64,000 nt of DNA from Salinibacter sp. 10B (GTDB taxonomy: Bacteria > Bacteroidota > Rhodothermia > Rhodothermales > Salinibacteraceae): assembly GCF_002954405.1 (NCBI RefSeq), contig NZ_MQWC01000004.1, forward strand, positions 3,474,668-3,538,667, given 5' to 3'. The notes below the pieces were generated by a model that did no database searches, was not told the DNA's origin, and saw only the letters and a list, made by a program, of their open reading frames with translations. The position numbers and the translations under genes are program-made. Shown in pieces: positions 18,593 through 27,499 of the stretch. Every line of letters begins with the position of its first letter. Position 1 is the first letter of the stretch.

Positions 18593-20050
18593 ATGGCCTT
18601 TCGACGCCCTCTTTTTTTGCTTCTCTTTTGCTGTGGCATGGCCGGAGGCGTATCGGCACAACCGACATCGGTCGGCACTGCCTCGCCGGATACCATGCAT
18701 CTCTCGCTCACTGAGGCAATTGAGAAGGCGCTCTCCGTGAGTCCGGAAGTGGACCAGCGCCGGGCCCAGCGTCGTTTTGCGTCGGCTCGCAGCGATCAGG
18801 CTCGTGCCAGTCGTTTCCTCACGGACCTGTCCTTTAGCGCGGCGTCGTCCTTCGCGCCTGGCCTCGACAACGTTCCGGCCGGCACGCCCGACGACGAATT
18901 GTACCTCAATCCTGGAGTCACAAACGACTGGTCGATTGGGGCCCTCCGGCCCTTTGGACGGGCCGAGGTCGTGGCACAGCAGCCGCTGTTCACGTTTGGC
19001 GAACTCTCCGGCAACATCGAAGCGGCTGAGCATGGTGTGGCGGTCGAAGAGGCCCGTGTGGAGCAGAAGGCGCTGGAGGTGGCGGCCCGCACCGGCGAAA
19101 TCTACTACAACCTGCTGCTTACACAGGCCCTGGACCGACTCGCCAACCGGACGGGCGACGTCATTGATCGGGCGAAGAAGGAAATCAATCGGCTCCTAGA
19201 AGAAGGCGACGAAAGTGTTGATCAGGCGGACCTCTTCCAGACGCGGTTGACGGAAGAGGAGTACAAGCGTCGGCTCGTTCAAATCGACCAGAATATGAAG
19301 ACGGCCCGGTCGGCGTTGCGGCGTCAGCTTTTTGTGCCGGATCGTACGACCGTTGCGGCGTCGAGCGACGAGCTCCAGCCCCTTGACTTTTCCGTTCATC
19401 CGGACTCGCTTGCCTACTACATCGAGCTGGGGATGCAGAATCGACCGGAGGTGGATCAGGCCGCCGCAGGCATCGAGGCACGCGAGGCACTGGTGGACGT
19501 GGCCCGGTCCGACTACTTTCCCAAGATTGCCTTTCAGGCGAGCCTGTCCCAGAGCGTCACCCTTCCACCCCGCCCGAATCCAGACAATGCGTTCGTGGGC
19601 GACTCCTTTATGGGCACCGGCACACGTACCGGACTGGGTGTAGAGCTCAACCTGAACTTTGGGCAGACCCAGGCGCGGGTGGAGCAGGCGCAGGCCGAGC
19701 TCAACGAGGTGAAACACCAGCAGACGGCGGCCCAGCAGCTCGTGCGCTTTGAGGTCGAGGAAGCCTACCGCAACCTGCTCGTGGCCAAGGCCGCGGTCGA
19801 GTCCCGCGATCGGGCCACTACGATTTCCGGCGAGTGGCTGCGGACGGAGCAGATCGACTTTGATCTTGGCTTCGGAGACACGGAGAATCTCGTCAAAGCG
19901 GTGCGGGCGAGTCTGGAGGCGGAGGCCCGGTACGTAGAGGCCGTGAAACAGTACAACGTCGCGGTTCTGAAGCTTCTCCGGGCCACCGGGACGCTCACTG
20001 ATCGCGTAAAACGCGGCACGCTTGTTGACTCCACCGCCACGACGGAGTAG
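18593..20050 (+). CDS. TolC-family outer-membrane efflux protein
   Basis: The 485-residue protein starts with a signal peptide (about 1-22, ending VSAQP), followed by MHLSLTEAIEKALSVSPEVDQ, the typical first repeat of outer-membrane efflux proteins. Long alpha-helical stretches rich in Glu, Arg and Gln and two beta segments complete the two-repeat TolC architecture. Such proteins form trimeric channels for tripartite efflux pumps or type I secretion. No membrane-fusion or pump gene is adjacent. Instead an MlaC-like gene follows after about 40 bases, so the pair probably shares a transcript. Confidence 0.92.
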   Translation: MAFRRPLFLLLFCCGMAGGVSAQPTSVGTASPDTMHLSLTEAIEKALSVSPEVDQRRAQRRFASARSDQARASRFLTDLSFSAASSFAPGLDNVPAGTPDDELYLNPGVTNDWSIGALRPFGRAEVVAQQPLFTFGELSGNIEAAEHGVAVEEARVEQKALEVAARTGEIYYNLLLTQALDRLANRTGDVIDRAKKEINRLLEEGDESVDQADLFQTRLTEEEYKRRLVQIDQNMKTARSALRRQLFVPDRTTVAASSDELQPLDFSVHPDSLAYYIELGMQNRPEVDQAAAGIEAREALVDVARSDYFPKIAFQASLSQSVTLPPRPNPDNAFVGDSFMGTGTRTGLGVELNLNFGQTQARVEQAQAELNEVKHQQTAAQQLVRFEVEEAYRNLLVAKAAVESRDRATTISGEWLRTEQIDFDLGFGDTENLVKAVRASLEAEARYVEAVKQYNVAVLKLLRATGTLTDRVKRGTLVDSTATTE

Positions 20051-20092
20051 TTGGAATTGAGGTTCACGCCCTTTCGCAGCATACTGATCATT

Positions 20093-20740
20093 ATGCCTTT
20101 TTCCCCCATGATTCGTCGTTTGCGTCACTTCCTTATTGGCGTTTACAGTCTATTTCTCATCGGTCTCGTGGCGCTCCCTGAGGGCGCGCAGGCGCAGCAG
20201 GCCACACAGGCTGAAATCCAGCAGATGCTCGAAGAGCGAAATCAGCAGATCAAGTCCATCTTGAGCGGGAGCACCGACTACACGCCGGAGCAGCGCCAGC
20301 GACTCAAAGAGCTCATTAACGGCGTGTTGGACTTTCAGATCATGGCGCAGACGGCCCTGGGACCGCACTGGGATACCTTGAGCACCGACCGGCGGGCTGA
20401 GTTTGTCGATGTCTTTCGTGACGTGGTGCGTGCCCAGTCGATGAGCGACCTCGACGTGTACAATTCGAAGGTCACTTACGACCAGATTTCGGTACAGGGC
20501 GACAGCGCCTACGTGCGGACCATTACTGAGTACAAAGACTCGAAGACGCCGGTCGAGTATATTCTGGAGCGCAAGGACGGAGAGTGGAAGGCTGAGGACA
20601 TCGTCGTCGATGAGGTGAGCACGGCGGAGGGATACGCCCGCTCTTTTCAGTCCGTGATGCGGAAGCGAGGGTTCAAGGCGCTCATGGGGGCGCTGGAAAA
20701 GAAGCGCAAAGAGGTGTCGGGGGATACGGCCGAAGGCTGA
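20093..20740 (+). CDS. MlaC/Ttg2D-family phospholipid-binding periplasmic protein
   Basis: The start at 20093 or 20108 gives a signal peptide ending near AQAQQ. The mature 190-residue protein has the MlaC (toluene tolerance Ttg2) pattern: helical N-terminal part, YTPEQRQRLKELINGVLDFQIMA style segment split by charged residues, FVDVFRDVVRAQSM, and a C-terminal beta sheet with EYILERKDGEWKAEDI. MlaC carries phospholipids between outer-membrane and inner-membrane Mla complexes. The other mla genes are not in the window. The upstream neighbour is a TolC-family channel. Confidence 0.85.
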   Translation: MPFSPMIRRLRHFLIGVYSLFLIGLVALPEGAQAQQATQAEIQQMLEERNQQIKSILSGSTDYTPEQRQRLKELINGVLDFQIMAQTALGPHWDTLSTDRRAEFVDVFRDVVRAQSMSDLDVYNSKVTYDQISVQGDSAYVRTITEYKDSKTPVEYILERKDGEWKAEDIVVDEVSTAEGYARSFQSVMRKRGFKALMGALEKKRKEVSGDTAEG

Positions 20741-20753
20741 CGGGGGACCTGCA

Positions 20754-21191
20754 TCACGAAGAAGGGGGGTCGTAGTCGAGGAATCGACGGTTGAGGGCCG
20801 GGGTTGGGGCGCGGCACTGGGCTCGTTTTCCGAACCAGTCGTAGCGCCGGTCGGCGATCCAGTCGTACACAAAGTCGCGGAGCGGACGGGGCACGGCGAG
20901 GGCAACCGCCAGCAGGGGCCACGGTCCCGTCAGCTTCCGGGCAATGCGAAGGGCGGCCGTCGATCGGACGTAGGTGTCGCCCTCCTCCACGAGCACAATG
21001 GTGCTGAGATCCTGGTGTCGACCAGGCTCCGTGAGGTATGACTGCGCCACCTCTGATTGGAGGGGGGCAAACCGAAAATACCCTTCGGGATCGCGGTCGA
21101 TGATGAAGTTGACGGCACTATTGCACAGGTTGCATACCCCGTCGAACAGGACGAGGGCGTGCGCGTCGGCAGTGAAATCGAATGAGGACAT
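20754..21191 (-). CDS. DCC-type thiol-disulfide oxidoreductase (DUF393)
   Basis: The start at 21191 (MSSFDFTADA) precedes the family motif LFDGVCNLCNSAVNF, in which the DxxCxxC cysteines are the putative redox pair. LDxSTIVLV-like strand (DLSTIVLVEEG), ALRIARKL and the C-terminal DWIADRRYDWFGKR complete the DUF393/YuxK pattern. Length is about 145 residues. The cytoplasmic function of this thioredoxin-like family is poorly known. It is convergent with the MlaC-like gene, with 13 bases between stops. Confidence 0.9.
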   Translation of the reverse strand: MSSFDFTADAHALVLFDGVCNLCNSAVNFIIDRDPEGYFRFAPLQSEVAQSYLTEPGRHQDLSTIVLVEEGDTYVRSTAALRIARKLTGPWPLLAVALAVPRPLRDFVYDWIADRRYDWFGKRAQCRAPTPALNRRFLDYDPPSS

Positions 21192-21509
21192 GGTTCGAGT
21201 AAGATGCCTTTGGGGGGGTATCCTCGGCGCGAGAATGCCGGCCGTGGGACACGTAGATGGGGAGGAACATCCCATTTCCGTGTGTCTTCGAGATCCAGCT
21301 ATGTTTGTGGACGTTTGTACAATCCGTTTCGGCGAATTGAGGCACTTTGCTTCCGCCCGCCTGCTTGTGCTTTCCATCAGAGCGGAGGTGAGGTGTAGGC
21401 GACAAGATGCACGAAGCGAAACGGATAGAGATATTTGTCTTCCGCATTGATGAAATCCCCGCTGGGGCACATTCCCCCTGGATTGACGCCTGGCAAACTG
21501 GACCACCGG

Positions 21510-22868
21510 ATGATCCGATCCTTCGAGAAAACCGCGTTCGTTCTTTCTCTCGTCATCCTCTCGTTTCTATACGGGTACGCCACGCGGTGGCACGGATGGT
21601 TTCCAAACAAAATCCTGGAGCAGGCTTCTCAGAAGATCACGGCCTTATCAAGCGCTTGGTCACCTGCGTCTGCTCTTGTTCAGCCTCGTGTTTACGATCG
21701 GGAGGGCGTCAAGGTTGTAGAGCCGGATGCCGTACAGTCCGGTCTGACATTGCTGGTCTCTTCATGGGAGGGGGCTGATGGATTGAAGCCCGAACTTCGA
21801 CTTATTAACGAGCACGGTCGTGCCCTACATAAGTGGCGAATAGACAGAGGAAGCCTCTTTCCGGATTCCGCTCTTGGGCTGCGGGGGGGAAGTCCAAGCC
21901 GAGCAGTCATCCACGGGTCCCATTTATTTCCAAACGGCGACGTAATCGTCAATCTTGAGTACATTGGAACGGCCCGGCTCGATGCCTGCGGACGCGTGCA
22001 GTGGACCCTCACGGAAGGGAATCATCATTCGGTTGCTCGAGGCGCCGATGGATCCTTCTGGATTCCAGGGGCGAGCCAAAAACTTCGTGCGACGAGTCCG
22101 GGCCATCCGGAGGGCTTTCCGGGGCTGGACGACCCGCTCTATCTGGAGTGGATCCTGAACGTTTCCGGGGAAGGGGTTTTGCTGAATAAAATCAGCGTGC
22201 TTGACGTACTGTATGCAAATGGCCTCGAACGGTACCTCTCGAAGGTGAGCCAGCCGGAGGCGGGAACAGAGGGGCTGAGAAAGAATGATGTGATGCATTT
22301 GAACGATGTGGAGCCTCTGTCTCCCGCTCTAGCGGAAGAATATCCGCTTTTCGAGGCTGGAGATCTACTGGTCTCGCTTCGAAATCTCCACCTCGTGTTT
22401 GTGATGGATCCCGAATCGAAGGAGGTAAAATGGCACGCTTCCGCGCCGTTTATCCAGCAGCACGACCCCGACTTTATCGGAGAAGGATGGATCGGAGTGT
22501 TCGATAACAACGAGGACTTTACACAAAGAGGAACCATGCTAGGGGGAAGTCGAATCGTGGCGCTTCAACCTCACACGGATTCAATGGAGGTTCGCGTTCC
22601 AAAATCTTCCACCGAACACTTCTACACAGCCATCTGGGGGAAATGGCAGCACTTGGAGAACGGAAATATGCTTCTCACTGAGGCAAGTGCGGGACGGGTC
22701 GTGGAGGTTGCCCCGGACGGGCGTACGGTTTGGGAGTGGGTTCACAGTCCATTTACCGACTCGAAGGTCCCTGTCGTCACGGAAGCGACTCGGTATGATC
22801 TTAGCCGCGAGGACATAGCGGACTGGTCCTGCTCCTCGGTTGAGCCAGCCAGCACGGAGCAAAGATGA
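21510..22868 (+). CDS. Arylsulfotransferase (ASST)-like membrane-anchored protein
   Basis: The start at 21510 gives a single membrane segment (about residues 9-25, AFVLSLVILSFLYGYA). Alternative starts at 21450 or 21435 add about 20 polar residues. The soluble part is a beta-propeller-like sequence with family features: HGSHLFPNGDVIVNLEY, a NHHSV motif, HLNDVEPLS, SLRNLHLVFVMDP, QHDPDF then GWIGVFDNN, and KWQHLENGNMLLTEASAGR. Conserved His residues of this family act as the transient sulfuryl acceptor in ASST enzymes, which move sulfate between phenolic compounds in the periplasm. Whether this one is catalytic is uncertain. It heads a plus-strand group ending in a PAPS-type sulfotransferase. 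Confidence 0.78.
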   Translation: MIRSFEKTAFVLSLVILSFLYGYATRWHGWFPNKILEQASQKITALSSAWSPASALVQPRVYDREGVKVVEPDAVQSGLTLLVSSWEGADGLKPELRLINEHGRALHKWRIDRGSLFPDSALGLRGGSPSRAVIHGSHLFPNGDVIVNLEYIGTARLDACGRVQWTLTEGNHHSVARGADGSFWIPGASQKLRATSPGHPEGFPGLDDPLYLEWILNVSGEGVLLNKISVLDVLYANGLERYLSKVSQPEAGTEGLRKNDVMHLNDVEPLSPALAEEYPLFEAGDLLVSLRNLHLVFVMDPESKEVKWHASAPFIQQHDPDFIGEGWIGVFDNNEDFTQRGTMLGGSRIVALQPHTDSMEVRVPKSSTEHFYTAIWGKWQHLENGNMLLTEASAGRVVEVAPDGRTVWEWVHSPFTDSKVPVVTEATRYDLSREDIADWSCSSVEPASTEQR

Positions 22869-23048
22869 TTTCCCGATGCAATTCGATGAGGAACGTTGTT
22901 TGACTGCAGAGTCCAGTAGAGGGGAACGAAGTTGTTTTATAACAACCCGCTGTTCTCGGAGCATACGGGAACGGCGTAGCGGGAACTTTTTCGTTGTGAT
23001 GCGACTCATTTCGTTACCGACTCACCAACACTAGGCTGTGTGGACGGC

Positions 23049-23303
23049 ATGATTACACGTATCCGTACACTATTACTGTTTGCTTTAATGCTTGGGCTCG
23101 TGACTGGGATTCCGTTTGAGTCAGCGTATGCCTATGGAGGACCCGGCAGTGTGCTTTCAGGGATCGGAACGCTACTTGCCGCGCTCGCTGCCATCATCGC
23201 GTCTCTCTTTGGGTTTATCTGGTTTCCTCTGAAGCGGCTCCTCCGGAAGTTTCGGGAGGACGAGGCGACCGCGCCCGCAGAAGCAGACCCGGCAGGCGAA
23301 TGA
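23049..23303 (+). CDS. Small membrane protein, possible partner of the sulfotransferase genes
   Basis: The 84-residue product has a signal-like first hydrophobic segment (TLLLFALMLGLVTGIPF), a YGGPGSVLSG turn and a second long hydrophobic helix (LLAALAAIIASLFGFIWFP) followed by a basic stretch LKRLLRKFRED. The arrangement resembles small proteins of the type aromatic-x-DPG/GPG before a helix and a basic end, found beside envelope phosphatase or sulfatase-type genes. No function is known. Its stop overlaps the next start (ATGA), so translation is coupled. Confidence 0.7.
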   Translation: MITRIRTLLLFALMLGLVTGIPFESAYAYGGPGSVLSGIGTLLAALAAIIASLFGFIWFPLKRLLRKFREDEATAPAEADPAGE

Positions 23304-23683
23304 ATGTCGTATTAGCGGTTTTCGTCGTGGTCGGGTTTGCGGCCACGATCGAGTATTTCGATCTGCCCCTCCACGCCCGCAACGTCACACAGCGGGGGAG
23401 TGACAGTCTGGCGGTGCTGCGGGACGATTCGCTCTCAGACCTTGAAAAGGAGGAGGCGCTCCAGCGACAGGCCCGACGTCTGTTTGGGCTTCTTGGCATT
23501 CTGGCTGGGGGAAGCATCCTTGCGCTCGGCGCGCCACTGGGGATCGTGTGGCTCTTGGGACGAGTCGGGATCGGGTCGTTCGAGCGGACGCTGTCCGTTT
23601 TGCAGCGCCTCGACTTCCTTGGGGGAACGATCCTCGTGGGGGCTTTGGCATATCTCTTCATTCAACGGCTCCGTACATCATGA
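23300..23683 (+). CDS. Two-helix membrane protein of unknown function
   Basis: The 127-residue protein has an N-terminal hydrophobic segment (NVVLAVFVVVGFAATIEY), a soluble loop with a predicted helical DLEKEEALQRQARRLFGL part, and two further hydrophobic segments near 75-92 and 108-120. It overlaps both neighbours by four bases (ATGA on each side), showing strong translational coupling to the small membrane protein before it and the sulfotransferase after it. No family recognised. Confidence 0.72.
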   Translation: MNVVLAVFVVVGFAATIEYFDLPLHARNVTQRGSDSLAVLRDDSLSDLEKEEALQRQARRLFGLLGILAGGSILALGAPLGIVWLLGRVGIGSFERTLSVLQRLDFLGGTILVGALAYLFIQRLRTS

Positions 23684-24759
23684 ACTTTGAGGAGCGCTAC
23701 GGATGGCTTGACCGGCTCTTGTACCGCATCGCGTTTCGGGCCGGGACTGCACAGCACGCCCTGGCTGACGTGGAAAAAGGGATGTATGGAGAGGATCTTC
23801 GCCCGGTAGAGGATCCGGTATTCATCACGGCCCTTCCGCGGTCGGGCACCACCATTCTCCTGAAGTTGCTGTGGAAGACGGGGCACTTTGCCAGCCACAC
23901 GTATCAGGACATGCCGTTTATCTTATGTCCTCTGTTTTGGAATCAGTTTGCGCGCTCGTTTTCCACTGAGGACACGACTCGCGAGCGGGCGCATGGAGAT
24001 GGGCTCCAGGTATCGGAGACGAGCCCAGAGGCCTTTGAGGAGGTGGTTTGGAAGCACTTCTGGTCCGATCATTACGAGCCGGATCGCATTCGTCCCTGGA
24101 CGGCCGAAGACCGAAACCCGGCGTTCAATCGTTTCTTCGACACCCACATGCGGAAGGTGGTGGCGGTGCGAGAAGAGGAGGGACAGGGGCCGCTCCGCTA
24201 CGTATCGAAAAATAATCTCAACATTGCTCGTCTGGCGAATCCGGCGCCTGCCCTTCAACGCGGCACCATCCTGATCCCATTTCGGGCGCCGCTCCAACAG
24301 GCCGCCTCCATGCATCGTCAGCATCACCGCTTCTTGGACATCCACCGGCAAGACGACTTTGTCCGGAAGTACATGGAAGCCATCGGACATCATGAGTTCG
24401 GCGAGGGGCTACGGCCCGTGAACTTCGATGGCTGGTTGGAGGACGCGGCCGATCCGAGCGAGTTTGCGTTCTGGGTCCAATACTGGATTGCGGCATACCG
24501 GCACGTTCTTCGGCACGCCGGGGAGTCGACGGTTCTTCTCTCCTATGCTCGACTTACGGACGAGCCGGCGGCGGTGCTCGGCCGACTCACCGACTGCCTT
24601 TCAATTCCGGACGATCGACTTGTGTCACAGGCGGATCACGTGCGTTCGCCGCGTGAGCATGAAGTAGACGAGTCCGACGTTTCGAACACGCTCCTCCGCG
24701 AGGCTGAAGCGGTGTACGAGCAGCTTCAACAGCGTGCGGCGGCCCTCGTCTCCAGTTAA
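23680..24759 (+). CDS. PAPS-dependent sulfotransferase family protein
   Basis: The start at 23680 (MNFEERYGW) overlaps the preceding stop in ATGA. The 5-prime phosphosulfate-binding loop is visible as ITALPRSGTTILLKLL (about residues 48-63), and a 3-prime phosphate-binding segment as ILIPFRAPLQQAASMHRQHH. About 359 residues, mostly alpha-beta. The family transfers sulfate from PAPS to hydroxyls of glycans, lipids or small molecules. The substrate is unknown. The operon with an ASST-like protein and two small membrane proteins points to a surface or secreted acceptor (inference). Confidence 0.85.
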   Translation: MNFEERYGWLDRLLYRIAFRAGTAQHALADVEKGMYGEDLRPVEDPVFITALPRSGTTILLKLLWKTGHFASHTYQDMPFILCPLFWNQFARSFSTEDTTRERAHGDGLQVSETSPEAFEEVVWKHFWSDHYEPDRIRPWTAEDRNPAFNRFFDTHMRKVVAVREEEGQGPLRYVSKNNLNIARLANPAPALQRGTILIPFRAPLQQAASMHRQHHRFLDIHRQDDFVRKYMEAIGHHEFGEGLRPVNFDGWLEDAADPSEFAFWVQYWIAAYRHVLRHAGESTVLLSYARLTDEPAAVLGRLTDCLSIPDDRLVSQADHVRSPREHEVDESDVSNTLLREAEAVYEQLQQRAAALVSS

Positions 24760-24918
24760 AACGGGGGCGGTTGCGTCAGCATAAAATACACTTCCGAGGG
24801 GGGAGAACCGTCATCGCCGCCGCTCCAGGCCATCTAGAGGACTGGTATCGAGGTGTTTTAGAACGACGCAGAAGCCCTTTGTAAATGCCCCCCGGACTGT
24901 GCCGTCGGGGCCGGTCGG

Positions 24919-26352
24919 CTAGTTGAAGGACAGCGTGCCGTTCCACCGAAGGCCGATACTTCCGCCCAACCGGTTGTCGTAGTACTCCCCCATGTCGATC
25001 GCAAGCGAACCGAACACCTGGAGGTTGTGCTCTCCTGGCAGGCGATACCGCACCCGACCCAGTACGGAGTACTGGTCCTTGCGGAGCTCGCCTCGCGGTC
25101 GCACGGTTTGGTCGGGAGGAGCCGGCCGGTCCGCGAGGACCTCACACGTCCCGGTGATGATCTGGTCCTCGCAAACGCCGTAATTGCGGCTGTATGTGAC
25201 GCGGAGCTGGTACCCAAGGCGCTTGGTGGGCGTGCCGTTGAGGCCCACATGGTGTGCAATCACCATGTTGTTTTCCATTTGGTTGGTTTCCGGGTTGAAC
25301 ACGAGGAGCGGAGTGCCCAGAACCGTACCCTGATAGGTCCAGCCACTCTCGTAAACGAAGTGGCCATAGTATCCGGCGCGTCCCCGGGGGGCACCGGGCA
25401 AGGCGTCCTGCTGAAGGGTGTTCATGTGCTCGTAGAGAACGCTATTGATCCAGCCCTGTCCGGTTTGGCGACGAATCCCGAGGCTCCAGACCCCGTCCCA
25501 TGGACTCCGAAACTGCATCGAGACGGTGTCCTCCAGGTAGAAGAGCCGGGTGGCCTGTAGGCGCCAGTCCGTGAGGTCGTACTGCAGGGCAAAGTCGTAC
25601 GCCGCAATGGTGTTGCCCGTCCGGTTTTGGTCCACCTTCGTTCCCTCCAACGATCCAGAGACCACACGCACGTAGTCGTTCCACCCGGTCGGGCGTCCCG
25701 TTCCTCCCCACACCGTATTTTGGACCAGCCCGCCGATCGCCGACACGTCCGCGACGTTGAACTTCAGGTAGAGGGTCTTCTGGTGGAGCAGGGCTGACTC
25801 GACGACGCGTTCTGTTCCCAATTGGCCGTCCGACCACCGTCCGCGGATCTGCACGTGCCCATGGGTCCACGGCACATCCAGGAAGTCGGGCGTGAACAGC
25901 TTCATCATCGGTACCGGTGGGGCATTACGGCTCACCATCATCGAGCCCATCGAAAGATCGTTCCAGCCGAGTCCAATGGTATCGGAAAAGCGGCCGACAC
26001 TGAGCCGAATGCCGCGGTGTTGTGCTTTTCCGTACAGCGTATGGAGATGCAGGCTGTTCGAGGCGTCGGAGAGACGTCCGATGACCTCGGCGCCCGCGCT
26101 CACCTGAAACTGTCCAACGCGTTGAAACGGCAGCGTCAGTCCCGCGCCGGAAAGCCAGTTGGTGGTGGAGCCCCTTCGAAATTGGCCACGCGTATTCGCA
26201 TAATGCCAGAATGGAAGGGTCCCGTCTGGGCTTCCGCGCAGGGTTGAGAAGGCATGGTAGTTCAGGGGTTGAGCCCGTACCGCAGTCCCCAGATCGCCCA
26301 AGAGAGCAAGCGCAAGCGCCAGGATACACAGTGCCGTACTCTGCAGTCGCAT
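24919..26352 (-). CDS. Wzi-type capsule assembly outer-membrane protein
   Basis: The start at 26352 (MRLQSTALCILAL) gives a signal peptide ending VRAQP; a 53-codon upstream extension is rejected. The 477-residue protein is an aromatic-rich beta-barrel with the Wzi-family patterns: early FWHYANTRGQ, VSRNAPPVPMMK, TPDFLDVPWTHGHVQIRG and late GYYGHFVYESGWTYQGTVLG followed by GTPLLVFNP. In enteric bacteria Wzi binds capsular polysaccharide at the outer surface. It is the last gene of a minus-strand operon with a flippase-like protein, a glycosyltransferase and a sulfotransferase, which supports a surface-glycan role. Confidence 0.8.
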   Translation of the reverse strand: MRLQSTALCILALALALLGDLGTAVRAQPLNYHAFSTLRGSPDGTLPFWHYANTRGQFRRGSTTNWLSGAGLTLPFQRVGQFQVSAGAEVIGRLSDASNSLHLHTLYGKAQHRGIRLSVGRFSDTIGLGWNDLSMGSMMVSRNAPPVPMMKLFTPDFLDVPWTHGHVQIRGRWSDGQLGTERVVESALLHQKTLYLKFNVADVSAIGGLVQNTVWGGTGRPTGWNDYVRVVSGSLEGTKVDQNRTGNTIAAYDFALQYDLTDWRLQATRLFYLEDTVSMQFRSPWDGVWSLGIRRQTGQGWINSVLYEHMNTLQQDALPGAPRGRAGYYGHFVYESGWTYQGTVLGTPLLVFNPETNQMENNMVIAHHVGLNGTPTKRLGYQLRVTYSRNYGVCEDQIITGTCEVLADRPAPPDQTVRPRGELRKDQYSVLGRVRYRLPGEHNLQVFGSLAIDMGEYYDNRLGGSIGLRWNGTLSFN

Positions 26353-26407
26353 AGCGGAGATGCGAATGAATGAAGGCGGCAGCGTGGAGGGGAAAGGACC
26401 GGCAGAC

Positions 26408-27499
26408 TCAGGAGGCTGAAGGAGACACCTCGGAGGGGGAAACCGCGTCTTGCGTGGAGAGATCTGCTGACTCTGCTGCGTCTTCGGGAGGCGCAGGGGC
26501 GTCCGTGTCATCCGGTGGCGACGTGGAAAGAGACGCGTTCCGATCGTACCACGATACCAGCGCGAAAAGAAGCAAGCCTAATCCTTTATCGAGCACGCTG
26601 TGGACGGCGAGAACGCCGGCGAGCCCCGCCTCCGGGACCTGTACTGCACCGGCCATTTCCAGTCCCACGGCCATGAAGAACAAGTCCTGGCTGGGCATGA
26701 GCGGGATCCGCTTCGTAATGATTTGCACAGCGAGAAACGTGAGCCACGTTTGGACGGCGACCTCGGGTAGAGCCACGGCCCACTGGGTGACTTGAAGGCC
26801 CTGCAGAAGCAGCAGTCGACCAAAGTAGAGGCCGAAGAGGCCCAGAATGAGCGCCCCGGACAGCTTGAAGACGGAGCGCCAGAATCGGATGCCCACCGCG
26901 AGGATAGCGATGATGCCCACAACGCCGGCGACCATGTAGATCCACGTCCGGTCGGAGAGCATCGGAAACGTCACCATACCCGTGGTGAGAAAAATGCCCA
27001 GGAGGACAACGGCGTTGGAGGTTGACGCGACCGACGAGACGATGGTGTTGTCCTTGATGTGGTGGGCAATTTCACCGTCCGTCAGGTTCAGGTGAGCGCG
27101 AGCCCAGGAAAAGAGATACATCTCGCCCGAGTAGTTTAACACTTCTTTGTTGTAGACACCCGACTTGAGGAGAGGAGGGAAGAGCGTTCGGAAGGGCCGC
27201 TGCCAGATGATGCTATAGCCGATCGATTGGAAGATCGGGAGCAGGAAGTAGAGGGCGAGAAAGAGGACATAGAACCAGGGCGTGGTCGGCAGGGCGGCCC
27301 AGATGCGTCCCCATCCGATGTGGGTCATCTGGTAGGCCAGGTACGCGATGACAGCAGCGGTTACGCCGTGCCGGAGGATCGACAGCGTCCATTCACCGGC
27401 GGTTGTGCCCGCCCACGTCTCGACACGCTCCTTCAAATGGGTGACCCATCCCGTCAGACGATGGTACAGCGAGGAGAGAGAGCCCGGCATAAAAGACAT
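26408..27499 (-). CDS. UPF0104/LPG-synthase-TM-type flippase-like membrane protein
   Basis: The 363-residue protein has about eight hydrophobic segments (for example 45-60, 75-95, 155-180, 190-205, 212-232) and the pattern of the lysylphosphatidylglycerol synthase transmembrane family, also found in polysaccharide clusters as a presumed flippase. The last 60 residues are Ser, Asp, Ala and Pro rich and probably disordered and cytoplasmic. Its ATG overlaps the stop of the glycosyltransferase gene (TAATG), so they are translationally coupled. The transported substrate is unknown. Confidence 0.78.
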   Translation of the reverse strand: MSFMPGSLSSLYHRLTGWVTHLKERVETWAGTTAGEWTLSILRHGVTAAVIAYLAYQMTHIGWGRIWAALPTTPWFYVLFLALYFLLPIFQSIGYSIIWQRPFRTLFPPLLKSGVYNKEVLNYSGEMYLFSWARAHLNLTDGEIAHHIKDNTIVSSVASTSNAVVLLGIFLTTGMVTFPMLSDRTWIYMVAGVVGIIAILAVGIRFWRSVFKLSGALILGLFGLYFGRLLLLQGLQVTQWAVALPEVAVQTWLTFLAVQIITKRIPLMPSQDLFFMAVGLEMAGAVQVPEAGLAGVLAVHSVLDKGLGLLLFALVSWYDRNASLSTSPPDDTDAPAPPEDAAESADLSTQDAVSPSEVSPSAS

